From contig NZ_JAFBFA010000002.1 of assembly GCF_016909015.1 (NCBI RefSeq), positions 62,001 through 126,000 on the forward strand: a stretch of DNA of 64,000 nt, read 5' to 3'. Made by a program: the position numbers and the translations under genes. This document shows positions 32,285 to 41,106 of this stretch, one piece after another; the stretch's first letter is position 1, and each line of letters opens with the position of its first letter. The notes beneath the pieces were generated by a model. It made no database searches, was not told the origin of the DNA, and worked only from the letters and a program-made list of their open reading frames with translations. Origin of the DNA: Gracilibacillus alcaliphilus (lineage in GTDB: Bacteria > Bacillota > Bacilli > Bacillales > Amphibacillaceae).

Positions 32285-33678
32285 GAACGATCACGATTAT
32301 AGGCGGCGGTATTACAGGCTTGACAGCTGCTTATTATTTAGAGAAACAGATCAAAGAAGCTAACCTAGACTATCAAGTCCGTCTGTTGGAAGCAGGTAAT
32401 CGGCTAGGCGGTAAAATCCAAACAGAACGACGTGATGGCTTTATGATTGAACGCGGACCTGATTCGTTTCTGATTCGCAAACAGTCTGCTGAGCGTCTGG
32501 CACGAGAAGTAGGTATTGGTGATAAGCTGGTTAAGAATGGTACAGGCACGTCCTATATTTTAGCGGGTGAGAAACTGCATCATATGCCTCAAAGCTCTTT
32601 TATGGGGATTCCTACACGTGTCCGTCCTTTTCTGAAATCAGATTTGTTTAGCTTATCAGGAAAGCTGCGTGCCGGTATGGACTTTATCAAGCCTAAGGGA
32701 GAAGCCGCTGATGATCAGTCACTTGGAAAGTTTTTCAGACGCCGAGTAGGGGATGAGGTAGTGGAGAACCTGATTGAACCTTTATTATCAGGGATTTACG
32801 CTGGTGATATTGATGATCTAAGCCTAATGGCGACATTTCCTAATTTCTATCAATTGGAGCAGCAACATGGAAGTCTTATTCGTGGATTGCGTAAGACAAT
32901 GCCTGCTCAGCCTTCAACTGCAGGCAAGAAGAAAAGTATGTTCTATAGCTTAGATGGCGGATTAGAATCATTGGTCGAGGCCATTGCGGCAAAGTTGTCA
33001 GATGAAGTAGTTCAAACTAATAAAATAGTAGAGACCATAGAAAAAAAAGGTTCACACTATCAGCTGCATACCAAAAAAGGAACTGTTTTGACAGCAGATG
33101 TCGTATTAATAGCTACACCACATGGCGTTATGAAAAAACTGCTGAAGCCCTTTGAATTTGCCGCTGATCTGCCTAATATGAAGGCTACTTCTGTAGCAAA
33201 TGTAGCGCTGGCTTTCGATTTATCGGCTGTGAAAGATGATATAGACGGTACCGGCTTTGTTGTATCACGTAATAGCAACTACCGCATTACGGCTTGTACT
33301 TGGACACATAAGAAATGGCCGAAAACAACCACACCTGCAGGAAAAGCCTTACTGCGTTGTTATGTAGGCCGGCCAGGAGATGAGGATGTGGTCGATCTCT
33401 CGGATGAAGCATTAGAAGAAATTGTTTTGCATGATCTAAAGAAGATTATGAATATCGAAGGGGATCCCTTATTTTCTGTGGTGTCACGCTGGAAAGACGC
33501 GATGCCGCAATATAACGTGCACCATAAACAAATGGTTGAGCAGTTAGAAGCCAATCTGAAGAAAGAGCTGCCAGGCGTGTTTGTAGCAGGAAGCCCTTAT
33601 AAAGGCATTGGAATTCCAGACTGTATAGATCAGGGCGAGGCAGCTGTCAAACAAATATTGGATTTTTTAGCAGAGTAA
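32281..33678 (+). CDS. hemY: Coproporphyrinogen III oxidase (FAD-dependent)
   Basis: Oxidises coproporphyrinogen III to coproporphyrin III (also cgoX); classically annotated as protoporphyrinogen oxidase. The N-terminal dinucleotide-binding motif IIGGGITGLTAAYYLE is at about 5-20, with ERGPDSFL nearby; the C-terminal FAD motif VAGSPYKGIGIPDCIDQG is at about 436-453. Length 465 is normal. The start ATG overlaps the hemH stop. A terminator overlaps the stop codon. Confidence 0.96.
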   Translation: MRTITIIGGGITGLTAAYYLEKQIKEANLDYQVRLLEAGNRLGGKIQTERRDGFMIERGPDSFLIRKQSAERLAREVGIGDKLVKNGTGTSYILAGEKLHHMPQSSFMGIPTRVRPFLKSDLFSLSGKLRAGMDFIKPKGEAADDQSLGKFFRRRVGDEVVENLIEPLLSGIYAGDIDDLSLMATFPNFYQLEQQHGSLIRGLRKTMPAQPSTAGKKKSMFYSLDGGLESLVEAIAAKLSDEVVQTNKIVETIEKKGSHYQLHTKKGTVLTADVVLIATPHGVMKKLLKPFEFAADLPNMKATSVANVALAFDLSAVKDDIDGTGFVVSRNSNYRITACTWTHKKWPKTTTPAGKALLRCYVGRPGDEDVVDLSDEALEEIVLHDLKKIMNIEGDPLFSVVSRWKDAMPQYNVHHKQMVEQLEANLKKELPGVFVAGSPYKGIGIPDCIDQGEAAVKQILDFLAE

Positions 33679-33696
33679 CGGACTACTCTGCTTTTT
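33669..33696 (+). terminator. Terminator of hemHY
   Basis: AGCAGAGTA (33669-33677), which includes the stop codon region, pairs with TACTCTGCT (33684-33692), then TTTT. Confidence 0.8.
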
Positions 33697-33771
33697 GCTT
33701 GCAGGAACGAAAAAAATGTTTTCGAGATTAGGTGCCTGTCTGTACATCTCTGCATGCGAAAAAATGGTATA

Positions 33772-34710
33772 CTAAGAAGCGTGATAAATAATTTGCTCCC
33801 ATTGCTTATAGGCATCTTCGGTTAGTTGATTCACCTCTTGGTTGATTTCCTCCAACTGTGCCAGTGTCTGCTCTACCTTTCTGGACATTTCGTCTACTTG
33901 TTCTGCCGATCGTTGGATTTTATCTTGTACAAACCAGTCAACAATCAATCCATCAAAGAAATAATCAGCAAAGGTGAGACCGCCCGATATATCGATACTT
34001 GTTTGAAAGGACCTGCCGATATCATTTAATTCATAAGAGAATTTACGCAGTAATCTTTGCGCCTCATGAGTTGCTTGCTTGGCGTCATCCATATGTCCGT
34101 GCTTTAGTGAGGTCGTTATCATGCCTCCTCCAAGCATATCTGCAGTTCCCCAATTCTTGGCTTTTGCTAATGAAGTCTGTGCTTCTTCTAGTTTGTCCTT
34201 CACTTTCTCTCCCGCATCGCTTGCCTCGGCAATTTCTGTTTTCTCATCTCTTAGATTACCTATTTGTTCTAAGATAGCCAAAGCTTCCTGCCCGCTTTCA
34301 TGATCCATATCTAGCAAGCGGTGATATTTTTCTTGTAATAAGGAGTGATAGCGCAAATCAGGCTCACCAAGGGCTTGTATCTGTTGCTCTAATTTCTTGA
34401 TATCTTCCGCAATATCTGCCACTGATTCTTTGGCTTCTTGATAACTTAATTGGGCTTTTGCCAACTCTTGCTTTTCTTGATCCAATTTTTCGGTTTTTTG
34501 TCCGATAATGGAATAAAAAAGATTGACGAGACTAATGGATTCCAATTTCTCTACATCAATTTTTTCTGCTTGAAGTTGTTGATAGAGAGCCTTTTTCTGT
34601 CTTTCTAGTTTTTCTAATTCCAGTGTTAATTGTTTTCGCTCTTGATTTAGACGTTGCAGCTTCCGTTTATCTCCTTGAGCTTGTACGATTTGCTGATAAA
34701 GTTCTTCCAT
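33772..34710 (-). CDS. Coiled-coil protein of unknown function
   Basis: A 312-residue protein, not recognised. Residues 1-125 are a charged coiled coil rich in Lys, Glu and Gln (LTLELEKLERQKKALYQQL). A middle block (about 180-245) has WGTADMLGGGMITTSLKH and FADYFFDGLIVDWFVQDKI, which look like a conserved core, and the C-terminus is again coiled. No signal peptide. ATG 34710 follows AGAGGTGATC. It lies 21 bp downstream of the yhfN-type protease gene on the same strand, so the two probably form an operon. Confidence 0.75.
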   Translation of the reverse strand: MEELYQQIVQAQGDKRKLQRLNQERKQLTLELEKLERQKKALYQQLQAEKIDVEKLESISLVNLFYSIIGQKTEKLDQEKQELAKAQLSYQEAKESVADIAEDIKKLEQQIQALGEPDLRYHSLLQEKYHRLLDMDHESGQEALAILEQIGNLRDEKTEIAEASDAGEKVKDKLEEAQTSLAKAKNWGTADMLGGGMITTSLKHGHMDDAKQATHEAQRLLRKFSYELNDIGRSFQTSIDISGGLTFADYFFDGLIVDWFVQDKIQRSAEQVDEMSRKVEQTLAQLEEINQEVNQLTEDAYKQWEQIIYHAS

Positions 34711-34731
34711 TCTGATCACCTCTACTAACTT

Positions 34732-35901
34732 TTACGAATCAGGTGCAGCATTTGTTTCACGTGCTTCGATTTCTTTTTGGACGCGTTCGATCCGGTCAGC
34801 AAGCGATGGGTGGCTGGAACGAAAGAAGACAATCCATGGAGCCGGTTTGATATCTGCTTTTGATTGTTCAGCCAGCTGTATGTAGCTGGTTAAGGCAGGT
34901 TCTAGATTTTCGGTATGTGTGATCGCATAATCGTCGGCCTGGTTTTCCATTTGGCGCGAAACCCATAATTCGATTGGCGAAACAAGCAGCAATATGGCTA
35001 TGACAATTGTCAATAATTTCGTCATTGCAACAAGGCTATGCGGCTGTCGCCAATTTTTTGTCCACCGCTGTAATCCGAGTAAAACCGCTAGACTCAACAA
35101 TAAATAAAGCCCGACTCCCCAGTACATATGATGAAATAAATAATGAGCCATTTCATGAGCCATAATATAGAGAATTTCGTCGGTATTCATTCCTTGAATC
35201 ATTGTATCCCACAAAACAATCCGCATGTGGTCAAAGATGCCATTGACATAGGCATTATAGGTTGTCACCTTTTCACTTTTATTTACCATTAACAATGTGA
35301 CATCTTCCATACCAGCTGCAGCAGTTAAGTTTTCCAATTCTGTCCGTAGTTCTCCTTGTTCCAAAGGCTGAAAGTCATCAAATAAGGGATCAATCCAAAC
35401 TGGCTGAATAAAAGTAATAAATAGTACAACTGGTACAGCTAATACCCAGACAATCAGTCCCCACCAGCGCGGAATTCGCTTTAAAATAAACCTTGTCACT
35501 GCTAGCATAACAAACAAGGCAATCCCTAGTAAGAGGCTGGATAACCACCCATCTATCAGCCAAGAGCTAACAGACTGTGTCCGAATTCCCTCATGTACAC
35601 CTATCCAATACCAAATAAACCGGAAAGGAAAATGCACCAGATAGTTTAGGCTCACTAATAATAAGGTATACAGTGCCAGCTTTTTTGCAGCGGATGGCAT
35701 CGCTTCTAAATGCTGAATCAGCGCAGTTTTCTGCCACAGGACATAGAGCAGAAGCAGCTGCAACGGCCACATTGCAAAGAAAAAGGCGTGAGCTAAGGCG
35801 CCATAACGGCTGTCGCCAAAAGAAACAAGCGGATACAAGAAATAAAAATAGCCAAATAGGACTGCTAGATAACTGATATAAGCGACTAGTATTTTTTTCA
35901 T
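34732..35901 (-). CDS. yhfN: M48-family membrane zinc protease YhfN
   Basis: Ste24-like integral membrane metalloprotease, 389 residues. The zinc motif HEMAHYLFHH lies in the last third and the third ligand Glu in QMENQADDYAI. About six to seven membrane helices; the loop FIQPVWIDPLFDDFQPLEQG is characteristic and matches YhfN of B. subtilis, which also sits near lplJ. The ATG at 35901 follows GAGGTG by five bases. Likely role: membrane or secreted protein quality control; the substrate is unknown. Confidence 0.92.
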   Translation of the reverse strand: MKKILVAYISYLAVLFGYFYFLYPLVSFGDSRYGALAHAFFFAMWPLQLLLLYVLWQKTALIQHLEAMPSAAKKLALYTLLLVSLNYLVHFPFRFIWYWIGVHEGIRTQSVSSWLIDGWLSSLLLGIALFVMLAVTRFILKRIPRWWGLIVWVLAVPVVLFITFIQPVWIDPLFDDFQPLEQGELRTELENLTAAAGMEDVTLLMVNKSEKVTTYNAYVNGIFDHMRIVLWDTMIQGMNTDEILYIMAHEMAHYLFHHMYWGVGLYLLLSLAVLLGLQRWTKNWRQPHSLVAMTKLLTIVIAILLLVSPIELWVSRQMENQADDYAITHTENLEPALTSYIQLAEQSKADIKPAPWIVFFRSSHPSLADRIERVQKEIEARETNAAPDS

Positions 35902-36116
35902 CATGCACCTCGATTTTATTTTCGCTAACATGAATTCAGGGGATTACTTTCCTTATAGTGCGTGTTCCAAACCAGTATCTCTTATCAGATACCGCTCTAT
36001 CCATAAAAATTCTAGTTGCCCTACGTATTTGTGCAGTTGTGCGTTTCTTAATAACTTTGTGTAAATGAATCAGGTGCAAGCACGGAGTCAGTGTTTGTGA
36101 ACATCACTTTATATGA

Positions 36117-36149
36117 GAAAACCCCTTACCCACAACAGATAAGAGGTTA
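36117..36149 (-). terminator. Terminator of lplJ
   Basis: On the minus strand AACCTCTTA pairs with TAAGGGGTT through an eleven-base loop and is followed by TTTTC. It starts six bases past the lplJ stop. Confidence 0.8.
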
Positions 36150-36154
36150 TTTAC

Positions 36155-37150
36155 TTAATAGATAAGGCTGAGGAATTCTTCTTTACCAATTTTACCTAAG
36201 TAATGAGAGATATCTATATCTTGAACGGCCTCAGCAATCGCTGCCCGGTCATAACGAACTCCTTGTAAGGCTTCCTCTAGTTCTTTTACATCTCCAACAC
36301 CAAAGAAATCACCATAAATGGTACAATGTTCGATCATACCTTTTTGAACATCTAAACGAATATCTACTAGCCCGCTGTCGAATTTGTGACTGTGTTGGAG
36401 ATTGAAGGCAGGGGACTTCCCATAGTTCCAGCTCCATTGTTGATAACGTTCTTCTGATAGTTGGTGGATATTGGCCCAGTCTTCATCTGTCAATACATAT
36501 TGTGGTACCTCTTCTACTTTGTCCACATCAAAGATGTACTTCAAAATATGCTCCTTAAATGCTTCCATAGAAAGCTTCTCTTCCATAAATTCCGAAATAT
36601 TTGCCACCCGGCTGCGAATCGATTTAATTCCTTTTGATTGAATTTTCTCTGTTTTGACATTAAGCGAACGCACAACATTCTCGATTTCGGAATCATACAT
36701 AAGTGTACCATGACTAAACATCCGGCCTCTTGTCGTAAATTGAGCGTTTCCTGAAATCTTGCGGCCATCGGCAACTAAGTCATTACGTCCTTTTAACTCT
36801 GCCGGCACACCTAACTTACGCAAAGACTCTACTACCGGCTCCGTAAATTTCGCGAAGTTATGGAAGCTGTCTCCATCATCTTTGGTAATAAAACTGAAAT
36901 TCAAGTTACCTTCATCATGATAAACGGCACCACCGCCTGATAAGCGTCGCACCACTTTAATTCCTTCTGCTTCAACATAGTCAGTATTAATTTCCTCAAT
37001 GGTATTCTGATTTTTGCCAATAATAATGGATGGTCCGTTTATATAGAACAATAGATACGTATCTTCCTCACCAAAATGCTTGAGCACATATTCTTCTATC
37101 GCTAAATTAATATATGGATCTGTAATTCCCTTATTATCTATAAATTTCAT
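36155..37150 (-). CDS. lplJ: Lipoate-protein ligase LplJ
   Basis: Scavenges lipoate and attaches it, via lipoyl-AMP, to the lipoyl domains of 2-oxoacid dehydrogenases and GcvH. The 331-residue protein has IIIGKNQNTIEEIN, the signature RRLSGGGAVYHDEGNLNFSF at about 68-87, the catalytic-Lys region DGRKISGNAQ at about 127-136, and a C-terminal accessory domain. ATG has AAAGGGG upstream and a clear sigma-A promoter. Same neighbourhood as yhfJ/lplJ of B. subtilis. Confidence 0.96.
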   Translation of the reverse strand: MKFIDNKGITDPYINLAIEEYVLKHFGEEDTYLLFYINGPSIIIGKNQNTIEEINTDYVEAEGIKVVRRLSGGGAVYHDEGNLNFSFITKDDGDSFHNFAKFTEPVVESLRKLGVPAELKGRNDLVADGRKISGNAQFTTRGRMFSHGTLMYDSEIENVVRSLNVKTEKIQSKGIKSIRSRVANISEFMEEKLSMEAFKEHILKYIFDVDKVEEVPQYVLTDEDWANIHQLSEERYQQWSWNYGKSPAFNLQHSHKFDSGLVDIRLDVQKGMIEHCTIYGDFFGVGDVKELEEALQGVRYDRAAIAEAVQDIDISHYLGKIGKEEFLSLIY

Positions 37151-37181
37151 TCGGTTAAGCCCCTTTCTTTAAACTGATTTT

Positions 37182-37210
37182 AGTATAGATGAAATATAGT
37201 GATAACTCAA
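37182..37210 (-). promoter_or_regulatory. Sigma-A promoter of lplJ
   Basis: On the minus strand TTGAGT (37210-37205), 17 bases, TATACT (37187-37182), about 32 bases before the lplJ start codon. Confidence 0.65.
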
Positions 37211-37238
37211 TTTTTTGAAATTGTACTAATACAAAGTG

Positions 37239-37267
37239 TTGATTTTTTCTTTTTGTTATACTACAAT
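37239..37267 (+). promoter_or_regulatory. Sigma-A promoter of an orphan transcript
   Basis: TTGATT (37239-37244), 17 bases, TACAAT (37262-37267). It is divergent from the lplJ promoter and points to no recognisable open reading frame. Confidence 0.6.
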
Positions 37268-37273
37268 TAGATC

Positions 37274-37508
37274 ACAACGCACAATTGATAGTTCTGTTAT
37301 CTATTGTGTAACAAGTGCGGAATGAATAGTGCAGATAATTCCACTGCCATCATCCGCCATCTAACCTGAGATGTCTTTTTTGCTATATCTTTCATGTCTT
37401 CATCCCATTTATCCTGCTATTAAAGGGTGATGAACATTCCCATCCAAATGAAATTTAGATATACGCAAAAGACAACATGTGCAGCTAAGGATTAGCTGCA
37501 CTTTTTTT
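37274..37508 (+). ncRNA. Candidate small RNA of about 235 nt
   Basis: A good promoter at 37239-37267 and a strong intrinsic terminator at 37479-37508 enclose about 235 bases without a credible gene; the longest ATG frame is 15 codons without a ribosome binding site. The 5' part can fold: CGCAC near 37277 with GTGCG near 37315, enclosing CACAAT...ATTGTG. I do not recognise it as 6S, SR1, RoxS, tmRNA or another named RNA. It could also be the remnant of a lost gene. Confidence 0.45.
37479..37508 (+). terminator. Strong terminator of the orphan transcript
   Basis: GTGCAGCTAA (37479-37488), loop GGA, TTAGCTGCAC (37492-37501), then seven T residues. There is no plus-strand gene upstream to account for it. 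Confidence 0.88.
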
Positions 37509-37656
37509 ATACGAAAAATGGGCGTGTAATCGTTCCCGAAAGCGCCTCACGATAAGCCTCCCACCGGTTCGCTCCTCTCTGTGGTTCCTTTATCTCAGCT
37601 GCTATAGTCCAGTTGTTACATTTAATCTGACATTTTCCGCCTTGTATATTATATTT

Positions 37657-37692
37657 AAGGTTTTAGTCTTCCGACTGTAAAAGGAAAACCTT
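37657..37692. other. Hairpin in the left part of the IS110-type element
   Basis: AAGGTTTT (37657-37664) pairs with AAAACCTT (37685-37692), and AGTC-TTCC-GACT (37665-37676) forms an inner hairpin. It may mark the start of the non-coding left end. Confidence 0.5.
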
Positions 37693-37699
37693 ATGAACC

Positions 37700-37947
37700 T
37701 ATGTCATTTCTTATTTGGTATTTCCTCAATTATTTGAGAAAATATATTTAATGGATTGAGAGGTTGATCGTGTCCTCCTTGAGCCGACGAGCTCGTTATC
37801 GAAAGACTGATCCCTCTCTCTGTTAAGCTGATTACGAATGAGTTAGATGTTGAAGGCACTTTGCCTTACTCCGTATTTAGCACAAGGTAGTGACGCTTTT
37901 CAGATGAGTGGCATTCAATCCAAATAGGTAAAGAAAAAGGTGAAGCT
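37700..37947 (+). ncRNA. Candidate bridge RNA region of the IS110-type element
   Basis: IS110 elements encode a bridge RNA in the non-coding region upstream of the transposase. This 250-bp leader has no open frame and can form several stems: CTCAATTATTTGAG (37725-37738), GAGC/GCTC near 37782-37793 and AAGGC-ACTTT-GCCTT near 37853-37867. The actual RNA limits and guide loops cannot be assigned without relatives. Confidence 0.35.
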
Positions 37948-39132
37948 ATGTTTTATCTTGGTATTGATATTGGCAAGCGTACTCATGTTGCTTCTGTTAT
38001 GGATGATACAGGAAAAATAGTATTAAAAGGCTTTTCTTTTCCTAACACTTTAGAAGGCGGACACGCACTACTCACTCGTTTACGTACTATTTCAGACAAC
38101 CCCTCCCATTTTCTTACGGGAATGGAAGCGACGGGACATTATTGGCTCGCTCTTTTTTCCTTCCTAGATGATGCCGATTATTTTGTCCATGTCATCAATC
38201 CTATTCAGACAGATGGCTGGAGAAAAGGTACTGAAATACGAAAACGTAAGACTGACATCATCGATTCCGTACTAATTGCCGACCTTATTCGTTACGGATC
38301 ATTTGAAGATACTGCTTTAGCGAATGAAGAAATGTTCTCCTTACGTCAGTTAACCCGTTATCGATCTTATTTAGTTGGAACAGCTGGGGATTTCAAACGT
38401 AAAATCATTGCCGTTTTAGATCAAGTTTTTCCTGAATATGATACGGTATTTTCAAAAATTGGTGTCTTTGGAAAAGCATCCAAGGCAGCGCTTTTTGAAT
38501 ATTCTACACCCGATGCATTTAACGAAATTTCTGCGGATACGTTGGCCGAAACACTTCGTTTAGCGAGTCGTAATCGCGTAGGTTTAGTTAAAGCAGAATC
38601 GTTAAAAACAGCTGCTTTAGATTCCTTTGGTATTCGATTTGCACAAGATGCATTTACCTTCCAGCTTCGCTCGATGATTGAACAGCTAAACTTCCTGGAA
38701 ACACAAATCAAACAAGCAGAAGAAGAAATAAACCAATTGATGACTTCCGTTAATTCTGTTATTGAAACCATTCCAGGAATCGGGCCAATTACTGGTGCGA
38801 CGATATTAGGCGAAATTGGTGATATTCATAAGTTTTCTAACCCTAAAAAGTTAGTTGCCTACGCTGGTATTGATGCCTCTGTATCACAATCTGGGCAATT
38901 TGATGCAACACACAACGTCATGAGTAAAAGAGGATCCCCTTATTTACGAAAATCACTGTTTCAGGCAGCCATTGTCGCCTCCAGAAGTGACCCTGTTTTA
39001 AAAGCATTTTATGAGAAAAAGCGCTCAGAAGGAAAACATCATCTAACAGCGATTGGTGCCGTTTCACGAAAATTGTGTTACATCATTCATGCGATTTTAA
39101 CTAAAAACGAACCCTACGAAATTCGTCAGTAA
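37948..39132 (+). CDS. IS110-family transposase (recombinase)
   Basis: A 394-residue DEDD-type recombinase. The N-terminal RuvC-like domain has Asp7 (FYLGIDIGKRTH), Glu60 (GMEATGHYW) and Asp103/Asp106 (RKTDIIDSVLIADL). A coiled middle is followed by the C-terminal Tnp_20 domain with TIPGIGPITGATILGEIGDI, YAGIDASVSQSGQ, and SKRGSPYLR, whose Ser330 is the probable nucleophile. ATG follows AAAGGTG. No frameshift or missing residue is seen, so it may be active. It interrupts the lplJ-comK interval; its upstream leader is discussed separately. Confidence 0.95.
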   Translation: MFYLGIDIGKRTHVASVMDDTGKIVLKGFSFPNTLEGGHALLTRLRTISDNPSHFLTGMEATGHYWLALFSFLDDADYFVHVINPIQTDGWRKGTEIRKRKTDIIDSVLIADLIRYGSFEDTALANEEMFSLRQLTRYRSYLVGTAGDFKRKIIAVLDQVFPEYDTVFSKIGVFGKASKAALFEYSTPDAFNEISADTLAETLRLASRNRVGLVKAESLKTAALDSFGIRFAQDAFTFQLRSMIEQLNFLETQIKQAEEEINQLMTSVNSVIETIPGIGPITGATILGEIGDIHKFSNPKKLVAYAGIDASVSQSGQFDATHNVMSKRGSPYLRKSLFQAAIVASRSDPVLKAFYEKKRSEGKHHLTAIGAVSRKLCYIIHAILTKNEPYEIRQ

Positions 39133-39774
39133 GTGAAAAAATTTGATGCTCTGATGCTTATTTGGCATGCATTTCATTCATATATTTTTCTCATCATTTA
39201 TTTTCTTTTTCACTTGACTTTATATAGTTAGTCTTTCTCATAGGAGTATCCGTCTATTCCTTCCGCTAGCCAAAAGAAAACGTAAAATAAACGTTTTTAG
39301 GCAGTGCTCAAGTGGAATTTGTACAAAAACATATATGAAAGATGAAGAGATTACTGCAAAAAAACAATATTTCTTCAGCAATCCAATCGAAAAGGGCTAA
39401 AAATTATTAATGAGGTTCCTAAGTTGTTGAATCTCCACATTGTAATAGAAAGTAATGAGTCTGGCACAAAGATTATACTAACTAAAATATAGCGGAAGAA
39501 TATGGAGATAGGGCAAGTAATGCATATCACTGGTACGGTAGGATTATTCGTGCTGTCAATAGGACATCCCGAAAGACAGAGGAAACATGATTAAAAATAC
39601 AGAGTTAACCAATATGGATCCTAAGTGCAGAAATTAACGTAATAGCTAATGGTTATGTTGGTGATTCAGATAATATAAGCGCCTCTTTTACATCGGTGAA
39701 AGGGGTTATTTTAGTGGAATTCTCCTTTATTTGTGCAGATATCTGAGGTATAGAGAAAATCAGCTCCTTCCTGT
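39133..39774. other. Decayed sequence downstream of the IS110-type transposase
   Basis: 640 bp without an intact gene. It holds one copy of a 45-bp repeat (39285-39329) and stretches that read as protein fragments, for example a frame ending near 39489 with LKIINEVPKLLNLHIVIES. The fragment lacks a start and needs a frame change at about 39400. No family was identified. This looks like remains of a lost gene. Confidence 0.5.
39285..39329. repeat. 45-bp repeat, copy 1
   Basis: Matches 54424-54468 in the same orientation at 41 of 45 positions; the shared core is TGCTCAAGTGGAAT followed, after one variable base, by TGTACAAAAA. Sequence on both sides differs. Confidence 0.75.
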
Positions 39775-40224
39775 TTAGTCAGGTTTCTCCATCGTCACAA
39801 GATGTTCTAGGTCCGAAATATAAAAATCGATATCCGGCCGTTCTTTAATAAGGCCTAACTGTTCCAATTTGAAAAAGTTTACTTTTTGATAGGGATCGTG
39901 ATCAATCACAGGCAGACTGTTCGTTTGGGAGATATATTGATCCACAGCTCTTTGCACTATGTCCAATGCCTCTGCAAGGTGTTTATCGTCCTCTGTGAAG
40001 ACTTCATAAGTTTCTTTGGACATGTAGTACGTTTGTTTTGGAATGGCTTTCAAAAAAGGGGCGAGCAATGAATGATCAAGTGATCCATCTTCTTGGATCA
40101 GCACCCTGAGCGGAATATTTTCAGATAATTCTTTCTCATATTGATGAATTGCTGCATGTATTTCCTCTATTGCTACATCCCTGACTGGGAATTTCTCTTT
40201 CTTCTTCTTCTTTTTAAACCACAT
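39775..40224 (-). CDS. Conserved hypothetical protein, DUF3939-like
   Basis: A 149-residue soluble protein starting MWFKKKKKKEKF. The middle reads PFLKAIPKQTYYMSKETYEVF and the C-terminal half NSLPVIDHDPYQKVNFFKLEQL, split here for description. From memory this resembles the DUF3939 family of Bacillaceae, but I am not certain. ATG 40224 follows GGAGGGG by eight bases; a longer frame from 40269 lacks a ribosome binding site. It is divergent from comK. No function can be proposed. Confidence 0.7.
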   Translation of the reverse strand: MWFKKKKKKEKFPVRDVAIEEIHAAIHQYEKELSENIPLRVLIQEDGSLDHSLLAPFLKAIPKQTYYMSKETYEVFTEDDKHLAEALDIVQRAVDQYISQTNSLPVIDHDPYQKVNFFKLEQLGLIKERPDIDFYISDLEHLVTMEKPD

Positions 40225-40417
40225 TTTCTGTCCCCTCCTGATTGCGAAAATTTTCGTCAAAATGACCACTCAGTGGCTCTATTTATAAAAATTATACTAA
40301 AATTTTCACTGCTAGGTCGAATAATACGGAAAAAAGGGTTATTTTGACTCATTTTATTCCCAAATTTAAAGTGATTTGTTACTTTGAAGTAGAAAAACAA
40401 ACAAGGAGGAAAAAAGA

Positions 40418-40957
40418 ATGAAAATGACTACATCTCTTAATAAAGTAATGCCAGAAGTAAGTCCAAGCACCTTGGCAGTAATCGGTTTTCATGAAGGGAA
40501 ATCTTATTGGACAAAGGTGATGGAGATGGAAGAAGCAGATGATTTTGAAACAGATTGGAATGCACAGCAGGTTATGGATCATACATGCAAGGGCTTTGGA
40601 ATTAGTTTGAAAGGCTTATTGGAAGGGACTCGTATGCTGAGTGGTATATCGTATAAACCGCCGATTGCTATTGACCGTTTTAGCGGGATGTATTTCTTTC
40701 CACTAGAATCACCCTCTAAGAAATCCTGCTCTTGGATTGCTCATTCACATGTCTTGGAAATTGATAAGGCGGATACATATTATACGCGTATCGTTTTTAA
40801 GAATGGTCGTGAGTTACTGCTGAATGTCTCTTATGCCAGTTTACTGAACCAGCTTTATCGTACTGCACAGTATCGGTATTTATTAAGCAATAAAATAGAG
40901 TCTCTGTTAGAGCATTCCCAGTTTGTTTCTGAAACACCCTGGCAGCGCAAAAAATAA
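40418..40957 (+). CDS. comK: Competence transcription factor ComK
   Basis: Master activator of competence genes, binding paired AT-boxes as a dimer of dimers. The 179-residue protein keeps the family's landmarks: ISYKPPIAIDRFSGMYFFP, WIAHSHV, KNGRELLLNVSYASLLNQ and YRTAQYRYLL. The C-terminal tail bound by MecA/ClpC is shorter than in B. subtilis. ATG follows AAGGAGG. Upstream, TTGACT at 40344 has a poor -10 partner; no perfect AAAAN5TTTT box was found. Presence with addBA and yhaON gives a recombination-related neighbourhood, but DNA-uptake genes are not in the window. Confidence 0.93.
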   Translation: MKMTTSLNKVMPEVSPSTLAVIGFHEGKSYWTKVMEMEEADDFETDWNAQQVMDHTCKGFGISLKGLLEGTRMLSGISYKPPIAIDRFSGMYFFPLESPSKKSCSWIAHSHVLEIDKADTYYTRIVFKNGRELLLNVSYASLLNQLYRTAQYRYLLSNKIESLLEHSQFVSETPWQRKK

Positions 40958-40967
40958 GTTTAGGAAG

Positions 40968-40997
40968 CTCCGGTAAGCTAATCGTGCCGGAGTTTTT
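40968..40997 (+). terminator. Terminator of comK
   Basis: CTCCGG (40968-40973) pairs with CCGGAG (40987-40992), followed by five T residues, about ten bases after the stop. Confidence 0.82.
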
Positions 40998-41106
40998 CTG
41001 TTATAGAATAACAAAAACAATCTTCTTTAATGAATGGGCAGCAATGTTACCGAGTTTTATGCCAAATTAAGCCTTTATAACGGCGCTGAATTGGTTAGAA
41101 TTATAC

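Larger units (their letters stand above)
37650..39225 (+). mobile_element. IS110-family insertion sequence (ends approximate)
   Basis: Defined by the intact IS110-type transposase at 37948-39132. Elements of this family lack obvious terminal inverted repeats and target-site duplications, so the ends cannot be fixed from one copy. The left limit is placed before the hairpin at 37657-37692 and the right limit after the -35-like TTGACT near 39214. There is no second copy in the window. Confidence 0.6.

Noticed and set aside
40321..40417. ComK AT-boxes for comK autoregulation
   Set aside because: AAAA and TTTT tracts occur but spacing is six rather than five and no paired box at 8, 18 or 31 bp was found; the region is simply AT-rich.
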